From: Caenimonas aquaedulcis
GTDB lineage: Bacteria > Pseudomonadota > Gammaproteobacteria > Burkholderiales > Burkholderiaceae_C
NCBI RefSeq assembly: GCF_015831345.1
Contig: NZ_JADWYS010000001.1
Location: 3,004,618 to 3,068,617 of the forward strand
DNA length: 64,000 nt
Direction of reading: 5' to 3'
Below are positions 1 to 8,180 of this stretch, in pieces. The number at the start of each line of letters is the position of its first letter. The stretch's first letter is position 1. The notes beneath the pieces were generated by a model. The model was not told where the DNA came from. It made no database searches and was given only the letters and a program-made list of their open reading frames with translations. A program made the position numbers and the translations under genes.

Positions 1-111
1 GACTTCGATCTCGCGCTTGAGCGCGAGGACATCGGACGAGGTGTCGGCGAGCGCCGCCACCGGGAAAACGATCGCGGCGAGCCAGAGGCTCGCAGGGGCC
101 AGCTTGTGCAT
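1..111 (-). CDS. Putative TonB-dependent outer-membrane receptor, N-terminus only (cut by window edge)
   Basis: Only the first 37 codons are present; the gene continues beyond base 1. The ATG at 109-111 opens a classic signal peptide (Lys3, hydrophobic core, small residues ending ALA before Asp), so the product is exported. The mature start is polar and looks like a short coiled coil (VLALKREIE). That kind of start is seen in some Burkholderiales TonB receptors encoded beside DUF2946 genes, which is the context here. The family call is inference from context and could equally be another porin or exported protein. Confidence 0.45.
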   Translation of the reverse strand, partial: MHKLAPASLWLAAIVFPVAALADTSSDVLALKREIEV

Positions 112-179
112 GGGATGCTCCGCGGAAGGATCGAAACCCGCTCGCGCGATGGATGCGCGGGCGGGAGCTCTGTCGACGA

Positions 180-524
180 TCAGTGCGCAGCGGCGGGCGG
201 GGCGCGGCTGCGATAGCCGGCGAAGGGATCGGCCGACAGGACGGGCGCGACGGCCCAGGACAGGAGCGCGAAGTGCGCGGGCGCCAGCGTTGCAATGGCC
301 GCCGCTGTGACGACTCCGCCAGCAGCGATCGACGCCACGGCGACGCACTGCCCGCAGGCATCCGCCGGCGTGGCCTTGTGCTCCAGCGAGCTGGCGGCGT
401 CCTTCGACCAGTGCGACTGCACGTGCACGGCAGCGGCCAGCTGGGCCATCGGCACGAGCAGGGCGAGCCACAGCACCCACGCATAGCGGCGCGGGTTTCT
501 GGACAGGGCGTTCGTGGCAGTCAC
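180..524 (-). CDS. DUF2946-like small exported/membrane protein
   Basis: A 114-residue protein. It has an N-terminal hydrophobic segment (about residues 15-33), then a His/Cys-bearing stretch with HVQSHW and a CGQC pair (about residues 57-60), then a second hydrophobic segment (about 63-95). This resembles DUF2946 proteins, which are often found beside copper or zinc related TonB receptors; the metal link is inference. It lies upstream of the truncated exported protein on the same strand and downstream of another exported protein, suggesting a three-gene unit. No enzymatic role can be assigned. Confidence 0.6.
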   Translation of the reverse strand: MTATNALSRNPRRYAWVLWLALLVPMAQLAAAVHVQSHWSKDAASSLEHKATPADACGQCVAVASIAAGGVVTAAAIATLAPAHFALLSWAVAPVLSADPFAGYRSRAPPAAAH

Positions 525-555
525 GGTGCGACTGGATTGTAGGGTCGCGCGGCGT

Positions 556-1236
556 TCAGCGCGTGTCGAAACGGTGCGTCGCGCCGATGGTCCAGTTCGA
601 TGCCCCCGGCCCCGCCAGGCGCCGCGCGTGGCTGACGTCGAGGGTCAGGCGGTCGCTCGCAGACCAGCGCAGGCCCGCGCGAAGGTAATGCGCCTGTTCT
701 TCGATGTAACGCTCGCCCACCACCGACAGGCGCGGCCGCGGGCTCCACTCGAGCGCCACGCCGGAGCGGGCGCGGCCGGCCGCATTCGGCCGGATGTCGC
801 GGCCGAGATTCGCATGCAGGAGCAGCGAGTCGTTCACGTTCCAGGTGGCCAGCGCCGCGATGGTCGTCGCCTGGTAGCGGGGCCGCTCGTGCCCTTGCCA
901 GATGGGGGTGACGGAGACGCCCCAGGCGAATTCACGCGTCACGGGAGCCGCCCATTTCAATTGCGCTGCCCATCCGGGATGCGAGCTCCCAGCATCCCGC
1001 GCCGATTCCGCGGCGGCTGCGAGTTCGACCGGGCCTGCGCGACAGGCAAGTCCCGCGTGCAGAACGTGCGAAGGACCTTGTGAACGGGTGAACCAGCCCT
1101 CCGCTTCGCAGTTTCCGGGCTCCATGAGCGTCGCGTCGTCGACGGCGTGGTGCCCACCGGCCGCGAAAGCAGCCGGCATCGTGCAGGCCGAGGCGAGCGC
1201 CATGGCGATCCGCCCGACGCGGCCGCCGCGCCGCAT
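556..1236 (-). CDS. Putative outer-membrane beta-barrel protein of unknown function
   Basis: About 226 residues from the ATG at 1234-1236. That start lies 2 bases past the corA stop; the frame stays open further upstream, but only into corA. There is a signal peptide ending about FAAG, followed by a His-rich GGHHAVDD motif. The rest alternates polar and hydrophobic residues, with aromatic residues spaced like beta-strands, and ends in a short strand closing on Phe-Asp-Thr-Arg. I infer a small outer-membrane barrel. Similar unnamed proteins accompany TonB receptor/DUF2946 pairs in Burkholderiales, so metal acquisition is possible but unproven. Confidence 0.55.
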   Translation of the reverse strand: MRRGGRVGRIAMALASACTMPAAFAAGGHHAVDDATLMEPGNCEAEGWFTRSQGPSHVLHAGLACRAGPVELAAAAESARDAGSSHPGWAAQLKWAAPVTREFAWGVSVTPIWQGHERPRYQATTIAALATWNVNDSLLLHANLGRDIRPNAAGRARSGVALEWSPRPRLSVVGERYIEEQAHYLRAGLRWSASDRLTLDVSHARRLAGPGASNWTIGATHRFDTR

Positions 1237-1238
1237 GC

Positions 1239-2228
1239 CTACCGCAGCCACCCGCGGCGGCGGAAGTACCACATCGGCACCAGGGCGCTTGCGACCATGA
1301 GCGCGAGCACATAGGGGTAGGCCGCCGCGCCGAAAAATTCGAACTCCGGGAACTTGAGGTTCATGCCGTAGATGCTGGCGATCAGCGTCGGCGGCAGCAG
1401 CGCGACGCTCGCGACGGAGAAGATCTTGATGATCTTATTCTGGTTGATGTTGATGAAGCCGACCGTGGCGTCCATCAGGAAGTTGATCTTGTCGAAAAGG
1501 AAGGCGGTGTGGTTGTCCAGCGACTCGATGTCGCGCAGGATCTGCCGCGCTTCCTCGAACTGGCCGGAGTTGAGCATGCGGCTGCGCATCATGAAGCTCA
1601 CCGCGCGCCGCGTGTCCATCACGTTGCGCCGGATGCGGCCGTTCAGGTCTTCCTGCCGGGCGATCGCACCCAGCACCTCGCCGGCCAGCGTGTCGGTCAC
1701 CTCGCCGGACAGCACCTGCGTGCTGACCTTCTCCAGCTCGTCGTAGATGCCTTCGAGCGTGTCGGCGGAGTATTCGGCGTCGGCGTCGAAGAGCTTCAGC
1801 AGCACCTCCTTCGCGTCCTCGATCAGCCCCGGCGCGCGGCGCGCGCGCAGGCGCAGCAGGCGAAACACGGGGACGTCCTCGTCGTGGATCGAGAACAGCA
1901 CGCCCTTGCTCTTGAGCGCGTCGTTGACCAGGTTGAGGATGAAGGCGACGCGCACGGTGCGCGGCTCGTCGTCGTCGGCGATCAGGAAGTCGCTGCGGAT
2001 ATGCAGGTCGCCGTTGTCTTCCTCGTAGAAGCGCGCGGACTCCTCGATGTCCTCGTCCATCGCGTCCTCGGGGATGGACAGGCCGAAGTACTGCTTGACC
2101 CAGCGCTTTTCCTCGAGCGACGGCGACTCGAGATCGACCCAGATCGGCTGGAATTTGGAGAGCTCTTCCAGCGACTCGATCTCTTCCTGGAAGAGCCGTC
2201 CGTTGGCGAGCGTGAAGATATTGAGCAT
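1239..2228 (-). CDS. corA: CorA family magnesium/cobalt transporter
   Basis: Divalent-cation channel of the inner membrane. I choose the ATG at 2226-2228 (MLNIF, about 329 residues); ten more residues could be added upstream, but CorA proteins usually begin here. A long acidic cytoplasmic domain is followed by two C-terminal transmembrane helices. The signature Tyr-Gly-Met-Asn (GMN at about residues 288-290) lies between them and the C-terminus is basic (FRRRGWLR). The next gene begins 2 bases after its stop, so the two may be co-translated. Confidence 0.93.
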   Translation of the reverse strand: MLNIFTLANGRLFQEEIESLEELSKFQPIWVDLESPSLEEKRWVKQYFGLSIPEDAMDEDIEESARFYEEDNGDLHIRSDFLIADDDEPRTVRVAFILNLVNDALKSKGVLFSIHDEDVPVFRLLRLRARRAPGLIEDAKEVLLKLFDADAEYSADTLEGIYDELEKVSTQVLSGEVTDTLAGEVLGAIARQEDLNGRIRRNVMDTRRAVSFMMRSRMLNSGQFEEARQILRDIESLDNHTAFLFDKINFLMDATVGFININQNKIIKIFSVASVALLPPTLIASIYGMNLKFPEFEFFGAAAYPYVLALMVASALVPMWYFRRRGWLR

Positions 2229-2286
2229 GGGCGATCCCGAAAGCTCCCCCGCGGACAAAGGTCCCGGGGCGCTTCGACGGTCGCGA

Positions 2287-3495
2287 TTATGCCGTCACCG
2301 TCATGAGGAAGGAAAGCAATTCTTCCTTGCGCGCATAGGCGTCCTGCTCGCCGAGCGCGATGAGCGCCTGCACGAAGCCGGGCTCGAAGAGGAGGTAGCT
2401 CGCGAGCGCGCCGCCACCGCCCTTGAGCGCGCCGAGTCCGCCGAGCGCGCGGCGCACCGAGTGGGGCAGTTCGTGCGCGTATTTCTGCGCGAGCGCATCT
2501 AGCGATTGCGTCGGCTGGATGGAGAGCACCTCCACGCTGCGGTACGGCAGCACCGAGGCGATTTCCCGCGGCAGCTGCTGCAGGGTCTTGGTCACGCGCT
2601 GCGCCTGTTCCACATCGGCCTGCAGCGTGTCGTGGAACACGCTCGCCATCGCATGGCCGGCGATGCCGCCCAGGTTCGGCCCGCGCGAGGGCACGGCGTT
2701 CGATCCGTTGACGAGACCGGAGCGCTGCGGCTGGCCGACACCCACAACGAGGATCTTGTGCGCGCCCAGGTGCATCGCGGGCGAGAGCGGCGAGATCTGC
2801 CGCATCGAGCCGTCGCCGAAGAATTCGCGCCGCCCGTCCACCCAGAGCGGCGTGGACGGGAAGAGGAAGGGAATCGCGCTCGACGCCATGAGGTGTTCGA
2901 TGGTGAGCGGCTGGAATTCGGCGCGGCGGCCCGGCCGGTTCCACGGGCTCTGGCGGCCGTCGCGCGCCGTGTGGCAGAACGTCCAGTGCACGCCGCTCGT
3001 GTAGCTGGACGCCGTGACCGCCACCGCCTCGATCGCCCGCGACTTGAGCGACGCCTCGATGCCTTCGAGCGACACGGCGTGGTGCAGCGTGTCGACGAGC
3101 GGCATGTTGTCCAGGATGGCGCCGTCGCGCCGCGAGTTGCGCCACAGGCTCATGGCGGCCAGCACGCGGCTGAACCGCACCCAGCGGGGCACGTCGAGTT
3201 CGTAGACGTCCGATGAACGAAGCCGGCTCCAGAAGTGGGCGAGTTCGCCGAAGGCCCGCACGCCGTTGGTCGCGGCGCCCGCGAGGTAGGCCACGTTCAA
3301 TGCGCCGGCGGACGTGCCGACCAGCACCTGGAAGGGAAAGGGCGGTGGCGTGGCGCCCAGCTCCAGCATCGCGCCCAGCGCCTGCAGCACCCCCACCTGG
3401 TAGGCCGTGCGCGCGCCGCCGCCCATCAGCACGAGCCCGTGCAGCACCCGGCTCGGACGTGTGAGACCCGCATGGATGATGGTGCTCAGGCTCAT
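2287..3495 (-). CDS. Patatin-like phospholipase family protein
   Basis: About 402 residues from the ATG at 3493-3495. Patatin hydrolases use a Ser-Asp dyad to cleave acyl esters. Visible motifs are the oxyanion-hole glycine run GGGAR near residue 27, the nucleophile elbow Gly-Thr-Ser-Ala-Gly (about residues 62-66) and the Asp-Gly of the dyad in FFGDGS (about residue 216). No signal peptide is evident, so the enzyme is probably cytoplasmic or membrane-associated. The substrate cannot be told. The upstream reading frame stays open for about 49 codons but lacks family-like sequence. Confidence 0.88.
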   Translation of the reverse strand: MSLSTIIHAGLTRPSRVLHGLVLMGGGARTAYQVGVLQALGAMLELGATPPPFPFQVLVGTSAGALNVAYLAGAATNGVRAFGELAHFWSRLRSSDVYELDVPRWVRFSRVLAAMSLWRNSRRDGAILDNMPLVDTLHHAVSLEGIEASLKSRAIEAVAVTASSYTSGVHWTFCHTARDGRQSPWNRPGRRAEFQPLTIEHLMASSAIPFLFPSTPLWVDGRREFFGDGSMRQISPLSPAMHLGAHKILVVGVGQPQRSGLVNGSNAVPSRGPNLGGIAGHAMASVFHDTLQADVEQAQRVTKTLQQLPREIASVLPYRSVEVLSIQPTQSLDALAQKYAHELPHSVRRALGGLGALKGGGGALASYLLFEPGFVQALIALGEQDAYARKEELLSFLMTVTA

Positions 3496-3691
3496 GGGCC
3501 GCCCGCGGTCCCCGGGACCGCGCTTGTCTCCTATGCAGCCCATGGTAGAGCAACTCGGCCCTGGGGGGAACCGGCCGGCCCCCCCGCGGCCGGCCGCGTG
3601 CAGGACGGTTCCTACAACTTCGCGACAGGACGTCCGACACATCTGTTGCGGATGGGCACCTAAATTGATTGCTCTGCAAGGAGCCCACTGA

Positions 3692-3889
3692 ATGATCTAC
3701 CTCGCCAACGACCCGGCCGCCAGCCGATCCGGTTTCCGCCCCGAGCAGGGCGGCGACGATGGCAAGGCCCATTCCTTCGACGCCCGGCGCAGCCGCAGCG
3801 GCCACGCGTGGCCGTTCCCGAGCCGCTATGCGGCCCGTCCGGCCCGCCAGGACAGCCAGAAGCCGGCCGCCAGCGACAGCGGCAGCTGA
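3692..3889 (+). CDS. Small hydrophilic hypothetical protein
   Basis: A 65-residue product rich in Ser, Arg, Asp and Gly with no hydrophobic segment, probably disordered. Support is the strong Shine-Dalgarno AAGGAG nine bases before the ATG and a second small gene downstream on the same strand, followed by a good terminator. I do not recognise a family. Confidence 0.5.
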   Translation: MIYLANDPAASRSGFRPEQGGDDGKAHSFDARRSRSGHAWPFPSRYAARPARQDSQKPAASDSGS

Positions 3890-3920
3890 TATGCGCGACA
3901 CCCGAGGACAGGAGCACGCC

Positions 3921-4088
3921 ATGAACCGCGAACCCAAGGCCCCCAACCGCTTCGCAGAAATCCCGCGCGACAAGCCGATGGGCGAGCGCACCGAACATGC
4001 CAACCTCGACCGCCCGGGCGCCCAGGCGCACCCGGTCGCGCGCGGCTGGACGCACCTCAGCAACCCCTCCGCGGGGTGGAAGCGCTGA
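3921..4088 (+). CDS. Small hydrophilic hypothetical protein (55 aa)
   Basis: Starts at the ATG at 3921 after an AGGACAGGAG Shine-Dalgarno. The product has 55 residues, is charged, is rich in Pro and Ala and has no membrane segment. It begins 31 bases after the preceding small gene and ends 22 bases before an intrinsic terminator, so the two probably form one short transcript. Function unknown. The composition (hydrophilic, low complexity) recalls small stress-related proteins, but that is only an impression. Confidence 0.5.
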   Translation: MNREPKAPNRFAEIPRDKPMGERTEHANLDRPGAQAHPVARGWTHLSNPSAGWKR

Positions 4089-4109
4089 TTCGTCGCGCGC
4101 GGTGTGACG

Positions 4110-4137
4110 AAAGCGGCCTGCGGGCCGCTTTTTCTTT
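4110..4137 (+). terminator. Intrinsic terminator after the two small genes
   Basis: Perfect 8-bp stem AAGCGGCC (4111-4118) and GGCCGCTT (4123-4130) with a TGCG loop, followed by TTTCTTT. It closes the 3692-4088 pair and separates it from hpf. Confidence 0.85.
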
Positions 4138-4308
4138 GGGCGCCCGGTCGCTGCCATCGCGAGCGATATCAATGACTTGCGCGCGCCGGTTTCACCCACC
4201 GACAAAGCGTTTCATCCGAAGCATGCCCAGCCGTGGAAATCCGTTGCTTTTCGCTGGAGGAGTGGGCATAGTGGATCGACCTTCAACCGAGAGTCACAGG
4301 AGCCCTTC

Positions 4309-4635
4309 ATGAACTTGACGATCAGCGGTCACCATCTCGAAGTTACCCCCGCCCTGCGCAATTACGTGACCACCAAGCTCGATCGAATCACCCGCCACTT
4401 CGACCAGGTCGTCGACATCCGCGTACTGCTCACGGTTGAAAAGCAGAAGGAAAAGGAACGACGACAGCGTGCCGAGTGCATGATCCACGTGAAAGGCAAC
4501 GACATGTTCGCCGAAAGCGCCCACGAGGATCTGTACGCGGCCCTGGATGAACTGGTCGACAAGCTGGACCGCCAGGTCGGCCGCCACAAGACGCGCATCC
4601 AGGACCACCACTGCGACGCGAAACGAGTGATGTAA
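4309..4635 (+). CDS. hpf: Ribosome hibernation-promoting factor, HPF/YfiA family
   Basis: 108 residues; the ATG at 4309 is preceded by CAGGAG. It has the beta-alpha-beta-beta-beta-alpha HPF fold: an N-terminal [13 protein letters not shown] strand, helix [13 protein letters not shown], then a basic stretch ([13 protein letters not shown]) and a C-terminal Asp/His-rich end. The protein binds the decoding site of idle 70S ribosomes in stationary phase. Its length matches the short proteobacterial form. It sits upstream of ptsN and hprK, as in other betaproteobacteria, but here rpoN is about 43 kb away instead of directly upstream. Confidence 0.95.
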   Translation: MNLTISGHHLEVTPALRNYVTTKLDRITRHFDQVVDIRVLLTVEKQKEKERRQRAECMIHVKGNDMFAESAHEDLYAALDELVDKLDRQVGRHKTRIQDHHCDAKRVM

Positions 4636-4655
4636 GCAGTCGCTGCCGCACGAAA

Positions 4656-4688
4656 CAAGGCGCCCTTTACGGGCGCCTTGTACTTTTG
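4656..4688 (+). terminator. Intrinsic terminator after hpf
   Basis: Perfect 10-bp stem CAAGGCGCCC (4656-4665) and GGGCGCCTTG (4671-4680) with a TTTAC loop, then TACTTTT. It uncouples hpf from ptsN. Confidence 0.9.
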
Positions 4689-4743
4689 GGTGTCGTCCGG
4701 CCGGGCCGGCGGGGCGTTTTGGTGCGGCGCACCCTCCCCGGTG

Positions 4744-4749
4744 CATAAT
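4744..4749 (+). promoter_or_regulatory. Putative -10 hexamer of ptsN
   Basis: CATAAT (five of six matches to TATAAT) ends 13 bases before the ptsN ATG. A TTGGTG at 4719-4724 could be the -35, though the 19-base spacer is long. The preceding hpf terminator implies that ptsN needs its own promoter. Confidence 0.45.
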
Positions 4750-4762
4750 CGTTTACCCGACC

Positions 4763-5230
4763 ATGAATCGCCTCGCGTCCATCCTGCCCGCCGCTCAAGT
4801 CCTCGTGAGCGTCGATGCCACCAGCAAAAAGCGGGCGTTCGAAGAAGCCGGGCTGCTCTTCGAGAACCTCCACGGCCTGTCGCGCGCGCTGATCACCGAC
4901 AGCCTGTTCGCCCGCGAGCGGCTCGGCTCGACCGGCCTGGGGCACGGCGTGGCCATCCCCCACGGGCGGATCAAGGGCCTGAAGGCGCCGATGGCCGCGC
5001 TCTTCCAGCTGGCCAGCCCGATCGGTTTCGACGCGCCGGACGAGCAGGCCGTCAACCTCCTCATCTTCCTGCTGGTGCCCGAGGCGGCCACGCAGAAGCA
5101 CCTGGAAATCCTCTCCGAGATCGCCGAGCTGCTCTCGGACGCGCCGCTGCGCGAAAAGATCAAGGGCACCACGGACGCCACCGAGCTGCACAAGCTGATC
5201 GCCACCTGGCAATCCGCCCAGCCGGCCTGA
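4763..5230 (+). CDS. ptsN: PTS IIA-like nitrogen regulatory protein (EIIA-Ntr)
   Basis: 155 residues. It accepts a phosphoryl group from the NPr/EI-Ntr branch of the phosphotransferase system and regulates potassium and nitrogen-related targets. The phosphorylated His is visible at residue 67 within [10 protein letters not shown], and the usual EIIA motifs ([21 protein letters not shown]) are present. It lies 19 bases upstream of hprK, the standard Burkholderiales pairing that links PTS phosphorylation state to HPr kinase. Confidence 0.95.
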   Translation: MNRLASILPAAQVLVSVDATSKKRAFEEAGLLFENLHGLSRALITDSLFARERLGSTGLGHGVAIPHGRIKGLKAPMAALFQLASPIGFDAPDEQAVNLLIFLLVPEAATQKHLEILSEIAELLSDAPLREKIKGTTDATELHKLIATWQSAQPA

Positions 5231-5249
5231 AGTTCCTGCGAGGCGCTCC

Positions 5250-6200
5250 GTGAAACCTACCGTCGTCAGCGCCGACGTCCTCTTCGAAGACCACCGCGCC
5301 ACCCTCAAATGGGAATGGGTCGCGGGCCTGGGCGCCTCCGAGCGCCGCTTCGACGAAGTGGCCGTGCGCGCCGCGCGCTCCGGCGCGGACCTGGTCGGCT
5401 ACCTGAACTACATCCACCCGTACCGCGTGCAGATCCTGGGCGAGCGCGAGGTCGCCTACCTCACCAACGCGACGGCCGAGGATTGCGCGCGGCGTATCGC
5501 GCGCATCGTGACGCTCGAGCCGCCGGTGCTCGTGCTGACCGACAACCAGCAGGCGCCGGACGCATTGCTGTCGATGTGCGAGCGCGCGCAGATCCCGATG
5601 TTCTCGACGCACGAGCCGTCGGCCTTCGTGATCGACGTGATGCGCGCCTACCTGTCCAAGCATTTCGCCGAGCGCACCTCGATGCACGGCGTATTCATGG
5701 ACATCCTGGGCCTGGGCGTAATGATCACGGGCGAGTCGGGCCTGGGCAAGAGCGAGCTGGGCCTCGAACTCATCTCGCGCGGCAACGGCCTCGTGGCCGA
5801 CGACGCCGTGGACCTCTACCGCATCAACCAGACCACGATCGAGGGCCGCTGCCCCGAGCTCCTGCAGAACCTGCTCGAGGTGCGCGGCATCGGCCTGCTG
5901 GACATCCGCGCGATCTTCGGCGAGACGGCGGTGCGCCGGAAGATGCGCCTGAAGCTCATCGTGCACCTCGTGCGCCGCGAGACGCTGGAGCGCGAGTACG
6001 AACGCCTGCCCTACGAGCCGCTCACGCAGGACGTGCTGGGCGTGCCGGTGCGCAAGGCGGTGATCCAGGTGGTCGCAGGCCGCAACATCGCCGTGCTGGT
6101 CGAAGCCGCCGTGCGCAACACGATCCTGCAGTTGCGCGGCGTGGACACCTACCAGGAATTCGTCGAGCGCCACCGGCGCGCGATGGAGCAGGACAAATAG
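5250..6200 (+). CDS. hprK: HPr kinase/phosphorylase
   Basis: 316 residues, GTG start at 5250 with GAGG upstream. The enzyme phosphorylates, or phosphorolyses, a serine of HPr. Walker A GESGLGKS is at residues 161-168, and the C-terminal signature around [19 protein letters not shown] with MRLKLIVHL identifies HprK rather than other P-loop kinases. A full-length N-terminal domain is present. Its stop lies 6 bases from the convergent fur stop. Confidence 0.96.
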   Translation: MKPTVVSADVLFEDHRATLKWEWVAGLGASERRFDEVAVRAARSGADLVGYLNYIHPYRVQILGEREVAYLTNATAEDCARRIARIVTLEPPVLVLTDNQQAPDALLSMCERAQIPMFSTHEPSAFVIDVMRAYLSKHFAERTSMHGVFMDILGLGVMITGESGLGKSELGLELISRGNGLVADDAVDLYRINQTTIEGRCPELLQNLLEVRGIGLLDIRAIFGETAVRRKMRLKLIVHLVRRETLEREYERLPYEPLTQDVLGVPVRKAVIQVVAGRNIAVLVEAAVRNTILQLRGVDTYQEFVERHRRAMEQDK

Positions 6201-6206
6201 GCCCCG

Positions 6207-6659
6207 CTAGCCCTGCCGGTAGCCGCCATGCGAGGGCGGGCGGTTGGGGCAGTCTTCCTTGGTGCAGTGCGCGTAGAGGCTGAGCGCATGCTCGGCGATC
6301 GCGAAGCCCTTGATCTTCGCCACGGCATGCTGGCGCTCCTCGATCTCGGCGTCGTAGAACTCCTCCACCCGGCCGCAGTCGAGGCACACGAGGTGGTCGT
6401 GATGCGTCCCCTCGTTGAGCTCGTAGACCGCCTTGCCGCTTTCGAAGTGGCTGCGCGTGAGGATGCCGGCCTGCTCGAACTGCGTGAGCACGCGGTACAC
6501 CGTCGCAAGGCCGATGTCCGAACGCTCCTCGAGCAGCACGCGGAAAACGTCTTCCGCGGTCATGTGGCGCTGCCCGCCCTTCTGGAACACGTCCAGGATC
6601 TTCAGGCGCGGCAGTGTGGCCTTCAGGCCGGTGCTCTTGAGTTCGTCGATGTTGGCCAT
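6207..6659 (-). CDS. fur: Ferric uptake regulator
   Basis: 150 residues. N-terminal winged helix ([16 protein letters not shown], then the recognition helix around [19 protein letters not shown]), then the dimerisation/metal domain with [11 protein letters not shown] (Cys pair, His-rich site) and a second HCTKEDC pair. It represses iron-uptake genes when loaded with Fe(II). It is transcribed divergently from bamE across a 68-base gap, the same arrangement as in many betaproteobacteria. Confidence 0.96.
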   Translation of the reverse strand: MANIDELKSTGLKATLPRLKILDVFQKGGQRHMTAEDVFRVLLEERSDIGLATVYRVLTQFEQAGILTRSHFESGKAVYELNEGTHHDHLVCLDCGRVEEFYDAEIEERQHAVAKIKGFAIAEHALSLYAHCTKEDCPNRPPSHGGYRQG

Positions 6660-6727
6660 GGCGTTGGGGGCGGCGGCGCGAGGCCTGCCGCTACAATGAT
6701 TCGATCATATCGCCTGCGTCTGTCCCC

Positions 6728-7276
6728 ATGCCCGTTTCCCACCTGCCCGCAGCCCGCATCGCCCTCGTGTTGACCGCCTGCGCGGCGATCGCGGCATGCG
6801 GGTCCTTCGACAACGCCAGCCAGAGCATCGCGGGCCTCGTCACGCCCTACAAGCCCGAGGTCGTGCAGGGCAACTTCGTCTCCAAGGAACAGGCCGCGGC
6901 GCTCAAGCCCGGCCTGACGCGCCAGCAGGTCAGGGAGATCCTGGGCACGCCGCTCGTGACGAGCGTGTTCCACGCCGACCGCTGGGACTACGTTTTCACG
7001 CTCAAGCGCCAGGGCGTGGCGCCGCAGTCACGCCGTCTCGCCGTGTTCTTCAAGGGCGACCAGCTGGACCGCACCGAGGGCGACGAGATGCCGTCCGAGG
7101 CGGACTTCGTGGCCACGCTCGACAACAAGCGGCGGGGTGCGAAGGTGCCGCCGCTCGAGGCCAGCGAGGAACGGCTGAAGCAGTTCTCCACCGGCCGCAC
7201 GGCGGCGCCTGCCGCGCCCGCGGCCGAGCCGCCGGCCGCGACCAGTTACCCGCCCCTCGAAGCGCCCGCGCGCTGA
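6728..7276 (+). CDS. bamE: Outer membrane protein assembly factor BamE (OmlA/SmpA lipoprotein)
   Basis: 182 residues. The signal peptide ends in lipobox AIAAC, so the Cys at residue 24 is lipidated. The SmpA/OmlA core follows: YKPEVVQGNFVSKEQ, the LKPGLTRQQVREILGTPL helix, then the WDYVF strand. BamE supports the BAM complex that inserts beta-barrels. The protein carries an Ala/Pro-rich C-terminal tail beyond the core. A TACAAT at 6692-6697 is a possible -10. It lies 6 bases before the dapB start. Confidence 0.94.
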   Translation: MPVSHLPAARIALVLTACAAIAACGSFDNASQSIAGLVTPYKPEVVQGNFVSKEQAAALKPGLTRQQVREILGTPLVTSVFHADRWDYVFTLKRQGVAPQSRRLAVFFKGDQLDRTEGDEMPSEADFVATLDNKRRGAKVPPLEASEERLKQFSTGRTAAPAAPAAEPPAATSYPPLEAPAR

Positions 7277-7282
7277 GCCGCG

Positions 7283-8104
7283 ATGGCCGACGCCGCGCAA
7301 GCCATGCACAAGATCGCCGTCGCCGGCGCCAGCGGCCGCATGGGCCACATGCTGATCGAGGCCATCCGCGCCTCGCAGGACTGCCAGCTCGCGGGTGCGC
7401 TGGACATCGCCTCCAGTCCCGCCATCGGCAATGATGCCGCGGCGTTCCTCGGCCACGCGAGCGGCGTACCGGTCACCGCCGACATCCGCGCGGCGCTCAA
7501 GAACGCGCGCGTGCTGATCGACTTCACGCGGCCGGAAGGCACGCTCGCGCACATCCGGCATTGCCGGGAGATGGGTGTGAACGCGGTCATCGGCACCACC
7601 GGCTTCAGCGAAGACCAGAAGGCGCAGATCGCCGACTCGGCGCGCGACATCGCCATCGTCATGGCGCCCAACATGAGCGTGGGCGTCAACGTCACCATGA
7701 AGCTGCTGGAGATGGCCGCGAAGGCGCTCTCCACCGGCTACGACATCGAGATCATCGAAGCGCACCACCGCCACAAGGTCGATGCGCCCTCGGGTACCGC
7801 GCTCAAGATGGGCGAGGTCATCGCGCAGGCCATGGGCCGCGACCTGAAGGAATGCGCCGTGTACGCGCGCGAAGGCGTGACGGGCGAGCGCGACCCGTCC
7901 ACCATCGGCTTCGCGTCGATCCGCGGCGGGGACATCGTCGGCGACCACACGGTGCTGTTCGCCGGCACCGGCGAGCGCATCGAGATCACGCACAAGTCCG
8001 CGAGCCGCGCGACCTATTCGCAAGGCAGCCTGCGCGCCGTGCGCTTCCTCGCGGACAAGCGCAAGGGCCTCTTCGACATGTTCGACGTCCTTAACCTGAG
8101 ATGA
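7283..8104 (+). CDS. dapB: 4-hydroxy-tetrahydrodipicolinate reductase
   Basis: 273 residues from the ATG at 7283; the second Met at 7304 (MHKIAVAG) is an equally plausible start, since neither has a clear Shine-Dalgarno. It reduces hydroxy-tetrahydrodipicolinate in lysine/diaminopimelate synthesis. The NAD(P)H-binding glycine motif GASGRMG lies near the N-terminus and the substrate motif [16 protein letters not shown] is at about residues 159-174. It is followed by a palindromic repeat and then exbB. Confidence 0.96.
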   Translation: MADAAQAMHKIAVAGASGRMGHMLIEAIRASQDCQLAGALDIASSPAIGNDAAAFLGHASGVPVTADIRAALKNARVLIDFTRPEGTLAHIRHCREMGVNAVIGTTGFSEDQKAQIADSARDIAIVMAPNMSVGVNVTMKLLEMAAKALSTGYDIEIIEAHHRHKVDAPSGTALKMGEVIAQAMGRDLKECAVYAREGVTGERDPSTIGFASIRGGDIVGDHTVLFAGTGERIEITHKSASRATYSQGSLRAVRFLADKRKGLFDMFDVLNLR

Positions 8105-8105
8105 T

Positions 8106-8175
8106 GCCCCCACGCTCACGTGCGTTCGCTGCCCCCCGAGGGGGCGCAGGCTTCCTTGAGGCGGCTCGGCGGAGG
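8106..8175 (+). repeat. Comamonadaceae-type palindromic intergenic repeat
   Basis: Between dapB and exbB lies a hairpin with perfect arms GCCCCC (8131-8136) and GGGGGC (8140-8145) around CGA. It is flanked by CCCCCACGCTCACGTGCG on the left and by CTTGAGGCGGCTCGGCGGAGG on the right. I recognise this layout as a high-copy intergenic element of Comamonadaceae genomes (from memory, not from a search). Its right end carries the GGAGG that serves as the exbB Shine-Dalgarno. Confidence 0.7.
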
Positions 8176-8180
8176 CCTGA

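Noticed and set aside
2229..2258. Upstream Met as the corA start
   Set aside because: Adds ten residues not typical of CorA. The Met at 2228 begins the conserved MLNIF sequence.
1982..4063. 693-codon minus-strand frame across corA and the patatin gene
   Set aside because: Out of frame with both real genes and Arg/Ala-rich throughout. Its C-terminal part is a frame-shifted copy of corA codons.
4231..4247. Possible sigma-54 promoter upstream of hpf (TGG then TTGCT)
   Set aside because: The spacing between the GG and GC elements is one base short of the required distance and the CACG part is missing.
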